From Actinobacteria bacterium HGW-Actinobacteria-1 (GTDB lineage: Bacteria > Actinomycetota > Coriobacteriia > Anaerosomatales > Anaerosomataceae): a DNA stretch of 64,000 nucleotides. The position numbers and the translations under genes were made by a program. This document shows positions 42,567 to 51,079 of this stretch, piece after piece. The stretch's first letter is position 1. Every line of letters begins with the position of its first letter. The stretch is taken from contig PHFB01000005.1 of NCBI GenBank assembly GCA_002841355.1, positions 1-64,000 of the forward strand. The letters run 5' to 3'. The notes beneath the pieces are model-generated. The model was not told the origin of the DNA. It did no database searches and was given only the letters and a program-made list of their open reading frames with translations.

Positions 42567-44377
42567 GTGGGCATCTCCCCTCGGTCCACATCCACTAGTG
42601 CCAGCGTCTTCTGCGCCAGGTATCGCAATTCGCGGTTCTTCTTCCCGACGACGAAGCGACGCTGCGCAAGGCGCCTGAGCAATGGTATCGCTTCGGGTGT
42701 CTTCAGAGAGTCTAAGCTCTTGAGGACTTCTTTCTTCAGCTCGTAGTTCCTTTCGAAAAGGTTCACTTCTTCCAGAATACGGAGAAGTGCCGGTGCTGCA
42801 CCGATGACCCCGGCGCGCCCGATCTCGCGTGCCGCAACCCGCCGTGTCTCCGGATCCCAGTGCGCGAGGGCCTTCTGGAGCATGGTGACGCTTTCCGGTC
42901 CGGGTACGTCGGCAAGCGCGCTGATCGCCGACGCCCTCACGCCGCTGTCGATATGATCGAGCGCCTGACTGATCACCGGCGTGAGTCGCTTGTCCTTGAG
43001 CGACACGAGCAACCTGACGACCGCTGCTGCTTGCGCGGGCTCACCAGTCCTGAGCATCCTGGCGGCTGCCGGGCCGACCGCCTCCGAGAGGCGCGACGCC
43101 GAGCGCGCGAGGCGCGACCTGGCTTCTTCGGAGCCTGCGACATATGCATCGAGCACGTACTCGGCGATCGCTGAGCGCGTTGTGCCTACAGCCGCTGCGA
43201 GCGCGGGATCGAACGCCAGCTCCCCAAGCATCGAGAACGCATTGCCAAGATCCGCCGTCGCGCCGGTTGATAGCGCCACCTTGACCGCTTCACTGATCGC
43301 CTGGACGGCTTCGGCGCCCGGATTGTGCCTGGCGACTTCAAGCGTCGTCGCGAGCGCCCGCGAGGCCGCCTCGGCGGGGGTCGACGCGCGCATCAGCGCC
43401 TCGATGTGAAGCTGGTCGCTGTCGTCAGACTCGGCCACTTCGGCAACGATGCCGGGCACGTCGGGGGCTGCAGGCACACCGCGGTCGCTTTCGCTCTGCG
43501 GGGCAGGGCGCAGCAGAGCGGCGAGTTCGCGCTGTATCTCAGGTGGCAGCTCGATGGCGCCCATGAGCGAGTCGGGCTCTCTGCCCGAGCTCGCGGCCGC
43601 CAGCTTGAGCAGGCGGGCGAGCGACGCGGTCGGCATCTTGGCAATGGCATCAAGCAGGCCCTGCATCGGCTTGCCGCCAGCATCGAGCACGAGCGCCGAG
43701 GTGAGGATCTGCACCCGTGTCTCTTCGTCGAGCCGCAGTAGCGCGTCGGCGACGCGGCGTGCCGCCAGGTCGCGGGCCGCAGCCTCGTAGGCGCCGATGG
43801 CCCGGGCGAGCACGTCATCCGCTTCCCCTGCGGCGGCCTCGGCCGCCCATGCGGCGGCAGCGGCTGCGACCTCCTGCCCGATCTCCTCGAGCGGAGCCGC
43901 AGTGAGGTCAAGCCCCAGGAGGCCCTCTTCGGTGGAGGCGCGCAGTGAGACCTCGACGAGCGCGATGTTGCTCACGCCGGCGTCAAGCAGCGCCGCTCGG
44001 GCGCCGCCGCTCGCACGCACGGCTTTGGCATCGGCCCCGAGCACCTCGAGGAAGGCGGCAGACTCGGCAGGCGTGACGCCGGGAGCGATGATCAACTGTC
44101 CCACCTGGAGCGCGTGCAGCGCCTCGGCAAGTGCGGCGATCTGTGTCTGGCCGGCGCCTACGCTGAGATCGCCCAGGAGGAACCGTTCGCGGTCCACGCG
44201 CAATTGCATCGGTCCCGACGACGTGAGGGTGTGACTCGTCTCGGTGAAGCGCTCGATGGCCTCGTCGCGAATCGGGCTCGAGACCGGGTAGAGGCGAACG
44301 GCATTAGCCGCGACCGAGAGCAGCCGGAGCAGCTGCTCTGCGCGTGCCGACGGGCTGTTGCCGCCGGAGCCGTCCAC
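42563..44377 (-). CDS. HEAT-repeat protein partnered with the HD-GYP protein
   Basis: A 604-residue cytoplasmic protein. Residues 1-150 hold an N-terminal module related to that of the HD-GYP protein (LYPVSSPIRDEAIERF; LLGDLSVG). The middle is Ala/Glu-rich. Residues about 440-600 are HEAT-like repeats (VISQALDHIDSGVRASAISALADV; ALAHWDPETRRVAAREIGRAG) that usually bind proteins. The start is GTG 44377 with GGAGG six bases upstream. The two genes form one operon with a four-base overlap and probably one complex. The role is unknown. Confidence 0.75.
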   Translation of the reverse strand: MDGSGGNSPSARAEQLLRLLSVAANAVRLYPVSSPIRDEAIERFTETSHTLTSSGPMQLRVDRERFLLGDLSVGAGQTQIAALAEALHALQVGQLIIAPGVTPAESAAFLEVLGADAKAVRASGGARAALLDAGVSNIALVEVSLRASTEEGLLGLDLTAAPLEEIGQEVAAAAAAWAAEAAAGEADDVLARAIGAYEAAARDLAARRVADALLRLDEETRVQILTSALVLDAGGKPMQGLLDAIAKMPTASLARLLKLAAASSGREPDSLMGAIELPPEIQRELAALLRPAPQSESDRGVPAAPDVPGIVAEVAESDDSDQLHIEALMRASTPAEAASRALATTLEVARHNPGAEAVQAISEAVKVALSTGATADLGNAFSMLGELAFDPALAAAVGTTRSAIAEYVLDAYVAGSEEARSRLARSASRLSEAVGPAAARMLRTGEPAQAAAVVRLLVSLKDKRLTPVISQALDHIDSGVRASAISALADVPGPESVTMLQKALAHWDPETRRVAAREIGRAGVIGAAPALLRILEEVNLFERNYELKKEVLKSLDSLKTPEAIPLLRRLAQRRFVVGKKNRELRYLAQKTLALVDVDRGEMPT

Positions 44378-44507
44378 GTCGCCTCCTCTGGGTCCATCGC
44401 GGGACTTCGTGTGAGTTATCGGCGTGCGGGGTCATGACGTGATGCGATGTACGTCACACTGACCCTGTCTTTGATGGCGCGTCACACCGATACATGTCTA
44501 TGGTACC

Positions 44508-44513
44508 TATAAT
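44508..44513 (+). promoter_or_regulatory. -10 box TATAAT before the IrrE-like gene
   Basis: A perfect TATAAT lies 29 bases before TTG 44543. No convincing -35 is seen at 16-18 bases. The neighbouring GGTACC and AT-rich sequence may be part of an operator. Confidence 0.4.
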
Positions 44514-44542
44514 GAGGCAACTAGTATGCCCAGGGAGAGAAC

Positions 44543-45037
44543 TTGGTCCTTCGGTCCGACAACTATTATCGCGATCTCGCAGCGAATGCCGTCCGACAGG
44601 CGGGGATCGAAGAGCCGCCCGTCCCGACGTCGCTCGTAGCTGCGCGGCTTGGCGTGCCGGTTGTCGAAATGCCGATGCCACCGTGGTTCTCGGCCGCACT
44701 CATCTACGAGGACGGCATGCCTGCCGTGCTCATCAACAGTGCCCGAGAGCCGCATATCCAGATGGCCGGTCTCGGGCACGTGCTGGGTCACCTGCTCGTC
44801 GTGATCGACGACCCGAACGCGGAGTATCCCAAAGACACGCTCACGAACCACCATGAGGCCGATCTCATTGCCGAGGAGCTTGAGACCCCAAGCTTCATGG
44901 TCACCGATCAGGCGCAGAAGTGGTTCAACGACTACCGCTATCTTGCCAGGCTCTTCGGCGTGAGCGAGAAGCGCATGCTGGAGAAGATGGGGGCAATGGG
45001 AATCATCAAGAACCGTGGGATGATCTGGGACTACTAG
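44543..45037 (+). CDS. ImmA/IrrE-like protein lacking the catalytic Glu
   Basis: A 164-residue protein. The order VAARLGVPVVEM, an AALIYEDGMPAVLINS beta hairpin, GLGHVLGHLLVV and HHEADLIAEELETP matches the DUF955/ImmA-IrrE M78 metallopeptidase family. The zinc-binding HEXXH helix reads H79-V80-L81-G82-H83, so the catalytic Glu is replaced by Val, while the distal Glu105 is kept. It is probably a metal-binding non-peptidase or a receptor-type relative. TTG 44543 is preceded by GGGAGAG. No antitoxin or phage genes are adjacent, so a toxin-antitoxin role is not supported. Confidence 0.7.
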   Translation: MVLRSDNYYRDLAANAVRQAGIEEPPVPTSLVAARLGVPVVEMPMPPWFSAALIYEDGMPAVLINSAREPHIQMAGLGHVLGHLLVVIDDPNAEYPKDTLTNHHEADLIAEELETPSFMVTDQAQKWFNDYRYLARLFGVSEKRMLEKMGAMGIIKNRGMIWDY

Positions 45038-45127
45038 TCTCCCGGTCCCGATCTCGCGCTCCTGGTATCATCTGAGGGGTCGCCGGAACGTCGGCAAGGC
45101 AGTCGTTCGACACGAACTGGAGGGGCG

Positions 45128-46102
45128 ATGCGCACGACGTACGCGGTAGGTGTGGACGTTGGAGGCACCCGCATCGCAGCAGGGCTTGTCGAGCGGAAGG
45201 GACGTCTCATCAAAGAGACGAAGACCCTCACGCCCAAGAACGGCCCGTTCGCGGTCGTCGACGCGATCATCGAACTCATTGCCGAGACCATCTCGGGCAC
45301 GCATCCCTCGGAGATCGCCGGCATCGGCATGGGGCTTCCGGCGCAGATCGACTTCCTGAAGCAGTCGGTGGAGTTCTGCACCAACTTACCGCTGGCCGGT
45401 GTGGACGTGCGCTCGCTCATCATGTCGCGCATCCGCCAGGACGTGACGATCGACAATGATGGGCACTGCGCCGGCATCGGCGAAGCACGCTTCGGCGCGG
45501 CAAAGGGAATCCGGGACTTCGTGATGATCACGCTCGGCACGGGCGTTGGTGGGGCGCTATTCCTCGACGGCGACCCGTATCGGGGTTCGCGGGGTCTTGG
45601 CGGGGAGATCGGGCACATGGTTATACGCCTGGACGGCCCTCCATGCCCCTGTGGCGGCTTCGGACACATAGAGTCGTATCTCGGCCGTCCTGCGATCGCT
45701 GCGCGCGGCAGAGAGGCAGCACGCGCGTTCAGCGGACAGGCGATCCGCGACCGCGCGAACGGTGATGCGGACGCGGTCACCGCCGAGCACGTCCTTCAGG
45801 CGGCGCTCGCCGGCGACGAGATCGCACGCGACATCCTGCTCGAAGCAGGCGACATCCTCGGCGAGGCGCTTGTCGGCATCGTCAATCTACTCAATCCGCG
45901 TCTTATCGTCGTGGGCGGCGGCATCGGCGAATCAGCCGACATGCTCGTTGCCCGCTCGGCCGAGGTGATCGCCGAGAAGGCGCTTGCCGGCAGGCGAGAC
46001 GTGAAGGTCGTCCAGGCCCAGCTCGGCAACGATGCCGGCGTGCTTGGAGCGGCAGCGCTCGCGTTCGACGAGCATGACAGCAGGGAAGGACTTCATCGAT
46101 GA
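45128..46102 (+). CDS. ROK-family glucokinase/sugar kinase
   Basis: A 324-residue sugar kinase. The phosphate-binding motif is DVGGTRIAAGL near residue 10, the catalytic Asp is within TIDNDGHCAGIGEARFGAAKG, and the LGTGVGGAL block is present. A zinc-type motif (GEIGHMVI, then CPCGGFGHIESYL) has His where the third Cys of CxCGxxGCxE is usual, a conservative ligand swap. ROK kinases phosphorylate glucose, N-acetylmannosamine or similar sugars with ATP. ATG 45128 is the first start after a GGAGGGG site. The next gene overlaps by four bases. Confidence 0.9.
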   Translation: MRTTYAVGVDVGGTRIAAGLVERKGRLIKETKTLTPKNGPFAVVDAIIELIAETISGTHPSEIAGIGMGLPAQIDFLKQSVEFCTNLPLAGVDVRSLIMSRIRQDVTIDNDGHCAGIGEARFGAAKGIRDFVMITLGTGVGGALFLDGDPYRGSRGLGGEIGHMVIRLDGPPCPCGGFGHIESYLGRPAIAARGREAARAFSGQAIRDRANGDADAVTAEHVLQAALAGDEIARDILLEAGDILGEALVGIVNLLNPRLIVVGGGIGESADMLVARSAEVIAEKALAGRRDVKVVQAQLGNDAGVLGAAALAFDEHDSREGLHR

Positions 46103-47211
46103 CCGCGCCAGCCAAGGTCTACTTCGCACCCATGCGCTCCAAGATGAAAGCAAGCATGATCACGCGTGCCGGAGCGCTGCTCGAGCGCGCCGGACTCAAG
46201 AACGCGATCGCCGAGGGAGACCTCGTTGCCGTGAAGCTACACTTCGGCGAGCAGGGCAACACCGGCTTCGTGAACCCGGTGTTCGTCCGCGAGGTCGTGC
46301 GGCGCGTGAAGGGCATGGGCGGTCGCCCGTTCCTCACCGACGCGAACACGCTCTATCGCGGTCAGCGCGCGAACGCGGTCGACCACCTGGAATGCGCGCT
46401 CCACAACGGCTTCTCGTACGCAACCATCGAGGCGCCGCTCGTCATCGCGGATGGCCTGGATGGTCGAGATGCGGTCGACGTGCCCGTCAGCGGTCGGCAC
46501 TTCGAGAGCGTCCGGATCGGCTCGGCTGCGGTCTACGCCGACGCGATGATCGCGGTCACGCACGTGAAGGGCCATGAGGCCACCGGCTTCGGCGGCGCAA
46601 TCAAGAATGTGGGCATGGGCCTTGGATGCCGGTCGGCCAAGCAGCGGATGCACGCCGACTTCAAGCCCGAGGTCACTGCCGAGAAGTGCACCGCGTGTGC
46701 GCGTTGCGTGAAGTGGTGCCCGGTCGGTGCGATCACCATCGGCCCGGACCGGGTCGCTCGCGTTGACTACGAGGTCTGCTATGGCTGCGGGGAATGCGTC
46801 GCGGCCTGTCCGTTCGCGGCGATCGCCACACAGTGGAAGACCGACGCCAACATGCTGCAGGAGAAGATCGTCGAGCACGTTGCCGGCGCGGTCACGGGCA
46901 AGGAGGGCAAGACGCTCTACCTGTCGTTCGTGACCGCCGTGTCGCCCGATTGCGATTGCTGGAACTTCTCGGACGCGCCCATCGTGCCCGACATCGGCGT
47001 ACTGGCCTCGGAGGATATCGTCGCGATCGATCAGGCCGCGTACGACCTGGTAACGGCGGCTGTCGGTGTGCCCGGCTCGCGCGGCGAAGGCATGGACAGC
47101 GGCGACGACAAGTTCACCGCGATCACCGGCGTGGATGGCACGCGAGCAATGGCATATGCCGAGGAGCTGGGGCTCGGCAGCAGGGAGTACGAGCTCATCA
47201 CCGTGGAGTAG
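46099..47211 (+). CDS. DUF362 protein with two 4Fe-4S clusters
   Basis: A 370-residue protein. Residues 1-185 are the DUF362 domain (VAVKLHFGEQGNTGFVNP; THVKGHEATGFGGAIKNVGMG). Residues about 190-255 form a dicluster ferredoxin (CTACARCVKWCP and CYGCGECVAACP), and a final DUF362 part continues to the end (SPDCDCWNFSDAP). Such proteins are widespread in anaerobes and are presumed redox enzymes or electron carriers. It is translationally coupled to the ROK kinase by an ATGA overlap, an association with no obvious functional meaning. Confidence 0.88.
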   Translation: MTAPAKVYFAPMRSKMKASMITRAGALLERAGLKNAIAEGDLVAVKLHFGEQGNTGFVNPVFVREVVRRVKGMGGRPFLTDANTLYRGQRANAVDHLECALHNGFSYATIEAPLVIADGLDGRDAVDVPVSGRHFESVRIGSAAVYADAMIAVTHVKGHEATGFGGAIKNVGMGLGCRSAKQRMHADFKPEVTAEKCTACARCVKWCPVGAITIGPDRVARVDYEVCYGCGECVAACPFAAIATQWKTDANMLQEKIVEHVAGAVTGKEGKTLYLSFVTAVSPDCDCWNFSDAPIVPDIGVLASEDIVAIDQAAYDLVTAAVGVPGSRGEGMDSGDDKFTAITGVDGTRAMAYAEELGLGSREYELITVE

Positions 47212-47239
47212 GCGCTACATCCAACCCGGAGGGGGAGTC

Positions 47240-48322
47240 GTGGATTACTTCGACATCGTCAAACGAGCGCTGAAGGTCACCTGGAAGTACAAAGTGCTCT
47301 GGGTGCTCGGCTTCTTCGTGGGTGGTGGCGTTGGTGGCAGCACCGGCGGCAGCAGCAACTACAACTCGACATTCAACAGCGGCAGCGGGAGTGCCCCCGA
47401 CGCCGGCACCACGCAGGCGTTTGAATCATTCGGGCGTTGGGCGGACGCGAACAACGCGATGCTCTTCGCGATACTCGGGCTGCTGATCCTGCTTCTCATC
47501 GTCTTCTGGATCTTCTCGGTGGCGGCGCAGGGTGGTCTCATCCACCTCGTCAACGAAGCCGAGGAGAACCGTGAGGTCCGGCTGCGTGACGGTTGGCGGG
47601 TCGGTTTCAGCCGGTGGGGACGCACGTTCATGGTGCAGTTCGTGGTGGGGTTGCCCATCATCGCGATGGTCGTGGCGATCATCGCGATCTTCGGCGCCTC
47701 GCTTGTCGGCTTCGGTAGCAGCGACGCGGGTGCGGCCGGCGGATTCGCCGGCCTGTGCTGTGGCCTGCCGATGCTGTCCATCGCGCTGATCGTCTTCAGC
47801 TACCTACTGGGCATCGTGGCGAACCTCGCACTGCGCTACGGCGTGCTCCAGGACGTGACTTTTGGCCAGGCGCTCGCTCGTGGCTGGAGCGACCTCACCA
47901 GCAAGCGCGGCGCGTTCGTGTTCATGCTCGTGATGATTATCCCGAGCATCATCTACGGGGCTATCTCGGGCGTGATCGCGCTCATGTTCGTTGTGCCCGC
48001 GGTGCTGCTGATCGCTGCTGGAAGCGTCATTACCGGAGCTGGCATCATCGTGCTGTTCGCCTTCGTGATGATGATCCCTGGCGCCGCGTACGGCACGTTC
48101 GTTTCCTCGGCTTGGACGATCTTCTTCCGACGCATGAACGGAATGGAGCGTCAGCCCGAGGTCCGCGAAGCAGCTCCTGTGCGTGGCGACCTGCTGCCGC
48201 CTCCGCCGGTTCCGCCAGCCCCACAGCCGCCATACGCGCCGGCACCGCCGCAGACATTCGTGCCAGGACCGCCCGCGCCGCCTGCACCACCCGCCGCTCC
48301 TGAGCCGCCTGCCGATGTCTGA
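47240..48322 (+). CDS. Multi-pass membrane protein with proline-rich tail, unknown
   Basis: A 360-residue membrane protein. An N-terminal amphipathic helix (FDIVKRALKVTWKYKVLWVLG) begins in the cytoplasm, six or so hydrophobic segments follow to about residue 295, and the last 40 residues are an almost pure Pro/Ala tail (APAPPQTFVPGPPAPPAPPA). Glu/Arg-rich loops (EAEENREVRLRDGWRVGFSRWG) face the cytoplasm. It recalls DUF7544-like or YciC/glycerophosphodiester phosphodiesterase-associated membrane domains, but I cannot assign it. GTG 47240 follows GGAGGGGGAG. Its last eight bases overlap the rsmI start. Confidence 0.65.
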   Translation: MDYFDIVKRALKVTWKYKVLWVLGFFVGGGVGGSTGGSSNYNSTFNSGSGSAPDAGTTQAFESFGRWADANNAMLFAILGLLILLLIVFWIFSVAAQGGLIHLVNEAEENREVRLRDGWRVGFSRWGRTFMVQFVVGLPIIAMVVAIIAIFGASLVGFGSSDAGAAGGFAGLCCGLPMLSIALIVFSYLLGIVANLALRYGVLQDVTFGQALARGWSDLTSKRGAFVFMLVMIIPSIIYGAISGVIALMFVVPAVLLIAAGSVITGAGIIVLFAFVMMIPGAAYGTFVSSAWTIFFRRMNGMERQPEVREAAPVRGDLLPPPPVPPAPQPPYAPAPPQTFVPGPPAPPAPPAAPEPPADV

Positions 48323-49145
48323 CGGCGGGCGACTGCTGGTCTGCGCGACGCCGATCGGGAACCTCGGCGACGTGACCGCTCGCGTTCTGGACGCGCTTCG
48401 GGAAGCGACCGTGATCGTGGCCGAGGACACGCGCGTTACACGCAAGCTGCTCGCGCGCTACGACATCCACACGCCGCTCGAGCGCTATGACGAAGCGACG
48501 GCTGCAGCGCGCACGCCCGAACTGGTCGAGCGCATCTCGGCCGGCGCCCGCGTCGCGCTGGTGAGCGATGCCGGTACGCCTGGTATCTCGGACCCTGGCG
48601 AGCGGCTCGTGGATGCGTGCCTCCTGGCAGGCCTTCCAGTCGACGTGCTGCCGGGGGCCTCGGCGATCGTCACCGCGCTCGTAGCGAGCGGGCTCCCAAC
48701 GCGCGCGTTCTACTTCGGCGGTTTCCTGCCGAGGAAAGCGGGGGAGCTTCGACGCACGCTTGAGTCGCTGTCCAAGCTTGAAGCTACGCTCATCTTCTAC
48801 GAATCGCCACGCCGAACGGCCGCCACGGTGTCCTTGATCGCTGAGGTGTTCCCGGCACGTCGAGCTGCGATGGCGCGCGAACTCACCAAGTTACACGAGG
48901 AAGTCCTGCGCGGAACGACCGTCGAGCTGGCCGCGTCGCTTGATGGGCGGGAGCTGAAAGGGGAGGTCGTCTTGCTCGTGGGACCACCGGTTCCCGAGGA
49001 GGCGCCCGCCGCCGATGATGCGGCCGTACGGGCTGCGGTGGAGCGGTTGGTCTCAGAAGGGCTCACTCGCAAGGACGCTGTCAAGCGAGTCGCGGCCGAG
49101 TCTGGTGTGCCGCGCAATGACGTCTACCGGATAGCGCTCGGCTAG
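48315..49145 (+). CDS. rsmI: 16S rRNA (cytidine-1402-2'-O)-methyltransferase
   Basis: A 276-residue tetrapyrrole-methylase-fold enzyme that methylates the 2'-O of C1402 in 16S rRNA using SAM. Visible blocks are ATPIGNLGDVT, VAEDTRVTRKLL, VALVSDAGTPGISDPG, LPGASAIVTALVASGL and IFYESPRR, all as in RsmI. The C-terminal helix-turn-helix tail (LTRKDAVKRVAAESGVPRNDVY) is the usual extension. It begins the stretch that matches Bacillus subtilis yabC-abrB-metS in order, and overlaps the upstream membrane protein gene by eight bases. Confidence 0.95.
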   Translation: MSDGGRLLVCATPIGNLGDVTARVLDALREATVIVAEDTRVTRKLLARYDIHTPLERYDEATAAARTPELVERISAGARVALVSDAGTPGISDPGERLVDACLLAGLPVDVLPGASAIVTALVASGLPTRAFYFGGFLPRKAGELRRTLESLSKLEATLIFYESPRRTAATVSLIAEVFPARRAAMARELTKLHEEVLRGTTVELAASLDGRELKGEVVLLVGPPVPEEAPAADDAAVRAAVERLVSEGLTRKDAVKRVAAESGVPRNDVYRIALG

Positions 49146-49149
49146 GTCG

Positions 49150-49395
49150 CTAGCGGCGCTTCTTGATCTCCTCGATACAGGGAGCGCAGACCGGGCGACC
49201 CTTCACGTCTGTTACGTCGTCCTTCGAGCCGCAGATGACGCACGCCTCGTGGTACTTCTCGAGGATCACGCGGCTGCCTTCGACGGTGATCGACATCGGG
49301 TCTTTTACGTTGATGCCGAGCGTTCGGCGGAGTTCCATCGGGATGACGACCCGTCCCAAATCGTCGACCCGTCGGACGATTCCTGTGTCACTCAT
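49150..49395 (-). CDS. abrB: AbrB/SpoVT-family transition regulator
   Basis: An 81-residue DNA-binding protein. Residues 4-46 match the AbrB swapped-hairpin domain (TGIVRRVDDLGRVVIPMELRRTLGI). The rest carries a zinc-ribbon-like CVIC and CAPC pair in place of the Bacillus C-terminal dimerisation tail. AbrB-type proteins repress transition-phase genes in Firmicutes. The gene points away from metG and towards rsmI, as it does in B. subtilis. The gap of about 130 bases to metG contains an AT-rich stretch (TTATCATTATCT) suitable for autoregulation. The symbol is given by similarity and position. Confidence 0.85.
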   Translation of the reverse strand: MSDTGIVRRVDDLGRVVIPMELRRTLGINVKDPMSITVEGSRVILEKYHEACVICGSKDDVTDVKGRPVCAPCIEEIKKRR

Positions 49396-49527
49396 GCTCC
49401 CTGCCTTTCCACGGAGCCGCCACGGTCGGTCGGGCGTGCGTTATCATTATCTACCCGGACTGACTCGCACTTCCATAAATGCCCAAGCAGTCTACCTGTG
49501 AAACCGTCAATGGAGCCAGAGCATCTT

Positions 49528-51075
49528 ATGAGCGACAAAACGTTCTACGTGACCACGCCGATCTACTACGTCAACGCCGAGCCGCATCTTGGCACAGCGT
49601 ACACGACTGTCGCAGCCGATGCGGTCGCGCGGTATCGCCGCATGACCGGCCACGACGTCATGTTTCTTACCGGTCTCGACGAGCACGGGCAGAAGATCGC
49701 CCAGGCTGCCGAGGAGAACGGCATGGAGCCGCAGGCGTGGGTCGACGCCATCGCACCCAAGTTCGAGGCTGCGTGGAAGATGCTCGGCATCAGCTACGAC
49801 GACTTCATCCGCACGACGGAGCCGCGCCACAAGAAGGGCGTTCAGGCGTTCTGGACCGAGCTTCACGACCGCGGCTATCTCTACCAGGGCAACTACGAAG
49901 GCTGGTACTGCGTGCCCGACGAGACGTACTGGACCGAGGAGCAGCTCGAGGATGGCAAGTGCCCGCAGTGCGGACGCGACGTCCAGTTCATCAAAGAGGA
50001 CAACTGGTTCTTCAAGCTCTCAGAGTTCCAGCAGCCGTTGCTGGACTTCTATGAGTCGCACCCCGGCTTCGTGCAGCCCGAGACCCGACGCAACGAGGTG
50101 CTGTCCTTTGTGAAGGGCGGGCTCAAGGACCTGTCGATCTCGCGCACTAACTTCACCTGGGGCGTGCCGCTGCCTTTCGCCGAGGACCACGTCACGTACG
50201 TGTGGATCGACGCGCTCCTCAACTACATCACCGCGCTCGGCTATGGCGGCGAGGATCATTCCAAGTTCGACCGCTATTGGCCGGCAGACTACAACTTCGT
50301 AGGCAAGGACATCATCCGCTTCCACTGTGTGATCTGGCCGGCGATGCTCATGGCCGCCGGAGTCGAACCGCCGAAGGCGGTCTTCGCACACGGCTTCCTG
50401 CTCACCAAGGGTGAGAAGATGTCCAAGTCCAAGGGCAACGCCCAGACGCCGGCATCGCTTGTTGAGCGTTTCGGCGTGGACGCGTATCGCTACTACTTCC
50501 TGCGCGACGTGCAGTTCGGCCAGGACGGCTCCATCTCCATGGAGTCGATGGTACAGCGGTACAACGGCGACCTCGCGAACGACTGGGGTAACCTCGTCTC
50601 GCGCCTCCTCAACATGACCGAGAAGTATCTGGAGGGCCTCACGCCGACCGCCCCGACCACCGAGCCGACCGATGCCGACAAGACGCTGCGCGCGTTCGCC
50701 GGCTTCCTGCCCGAGAAGTACGAGGCGGCGATGTCGCGTCTCGACTACGGCTCGGCGCTTGAGGCCGCGTGGGACCTCATCAAGGACTGCAATCGCTACA
50801 TCGAGAACGAAGCGCCGTGGACGCTCGCCAAGGAAGGCGACACGGACCGGCTTGCTGCGGTGCTCTACAACACGCTCGAAGCCGTTCGCATCGCCGCCCT
50901 GTACACGGCGCCCGTCATGCCGAACACCTCTGCCGAGGTTTGGACGCGGCTCGGTCTGGGTGACATCACGTCGGTCACCGATATCGTCGCCGTATCCGCA
51001 TGGGGACAGCTTCCCTCTGGCTTGCGCGTCACGAAGGGCGAGGCGCTCTTCCCCCGCATCTACGAGGAAGCGTAG
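49528..51075 (+). CDS. metG: Methionyl-tRNA synthetase
   Basis: A 515-residue class I synthetase. The HIGH-type motif is PHLGTAYTT near residue 20, the Zn/CP region carries KCPQCGRD, TWGVPLPF and FHCVIWPAM line the active site, and the KMSKS loop is KMSKSKGN near residue 300. The length matches the short MetS class lacking the C-terminal tRNA-binding domain. ATG 49528 gives the normal N-terminus (DKTFYVTTPIYYVNAEPHLG); ATG 49510, six codons upstream in frame, is an alternative. It attaches Met to tRNA-Met. Confidence 0.96.
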   Translation: MSDKTFYVTTPIYYVNAEPHLGTAYTTVAADAVARYRRMTGHDVMFLTGLDEHGQKIAQAAEENGMEPQAWVDAIAPKFEAAWKMLGISYDDFIRTTEPRHKKGVQAFWTELHDRGYLYQGNYEGWYCVPDETYWTEEQLEDGKCPQCGRDVQFIKEDNWFFKLSEFQQPLLDFYESHPGFVQPETRRNEVLSFVKGGLKDLSISRTNFTWGVPLPFAEDHVTYVWIDALLNYITALGYGGEDHSKFDRYWPADYNFVGKDIIRFHCVIWPAMLMAAGVEPPKAVFAHGFLLTKGEKMSKSKGNAQTPASLVERFGVDAYRYYFLRDVQFGQDGSISMESMVQRYNGDLANDWGNLVSRLLNMTEKYLEGLTPTAPTTEPTDADKTLRAFAGFLPEKYEAAMSRLDYGSALEAAWDLIKDCNRYIENEAPWTLAKEGDTDRLAAVLYNTLEAVRIAALYTAPVMPNTSAEVWTRLGLGDITSVTDIVAVSAWGQLPSGLRVTKGEALFPRIYEEA

Positions 51076-51079
51076 CCCG

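Noticed and set aside
44543-45037. Toxin-antitoxin or phage-immunity role for the IrrE-like gene
   Set aside because: No XRE antitoxin, phage gene or overlapping partner lies next to it, and the catalytic Glu is absent.
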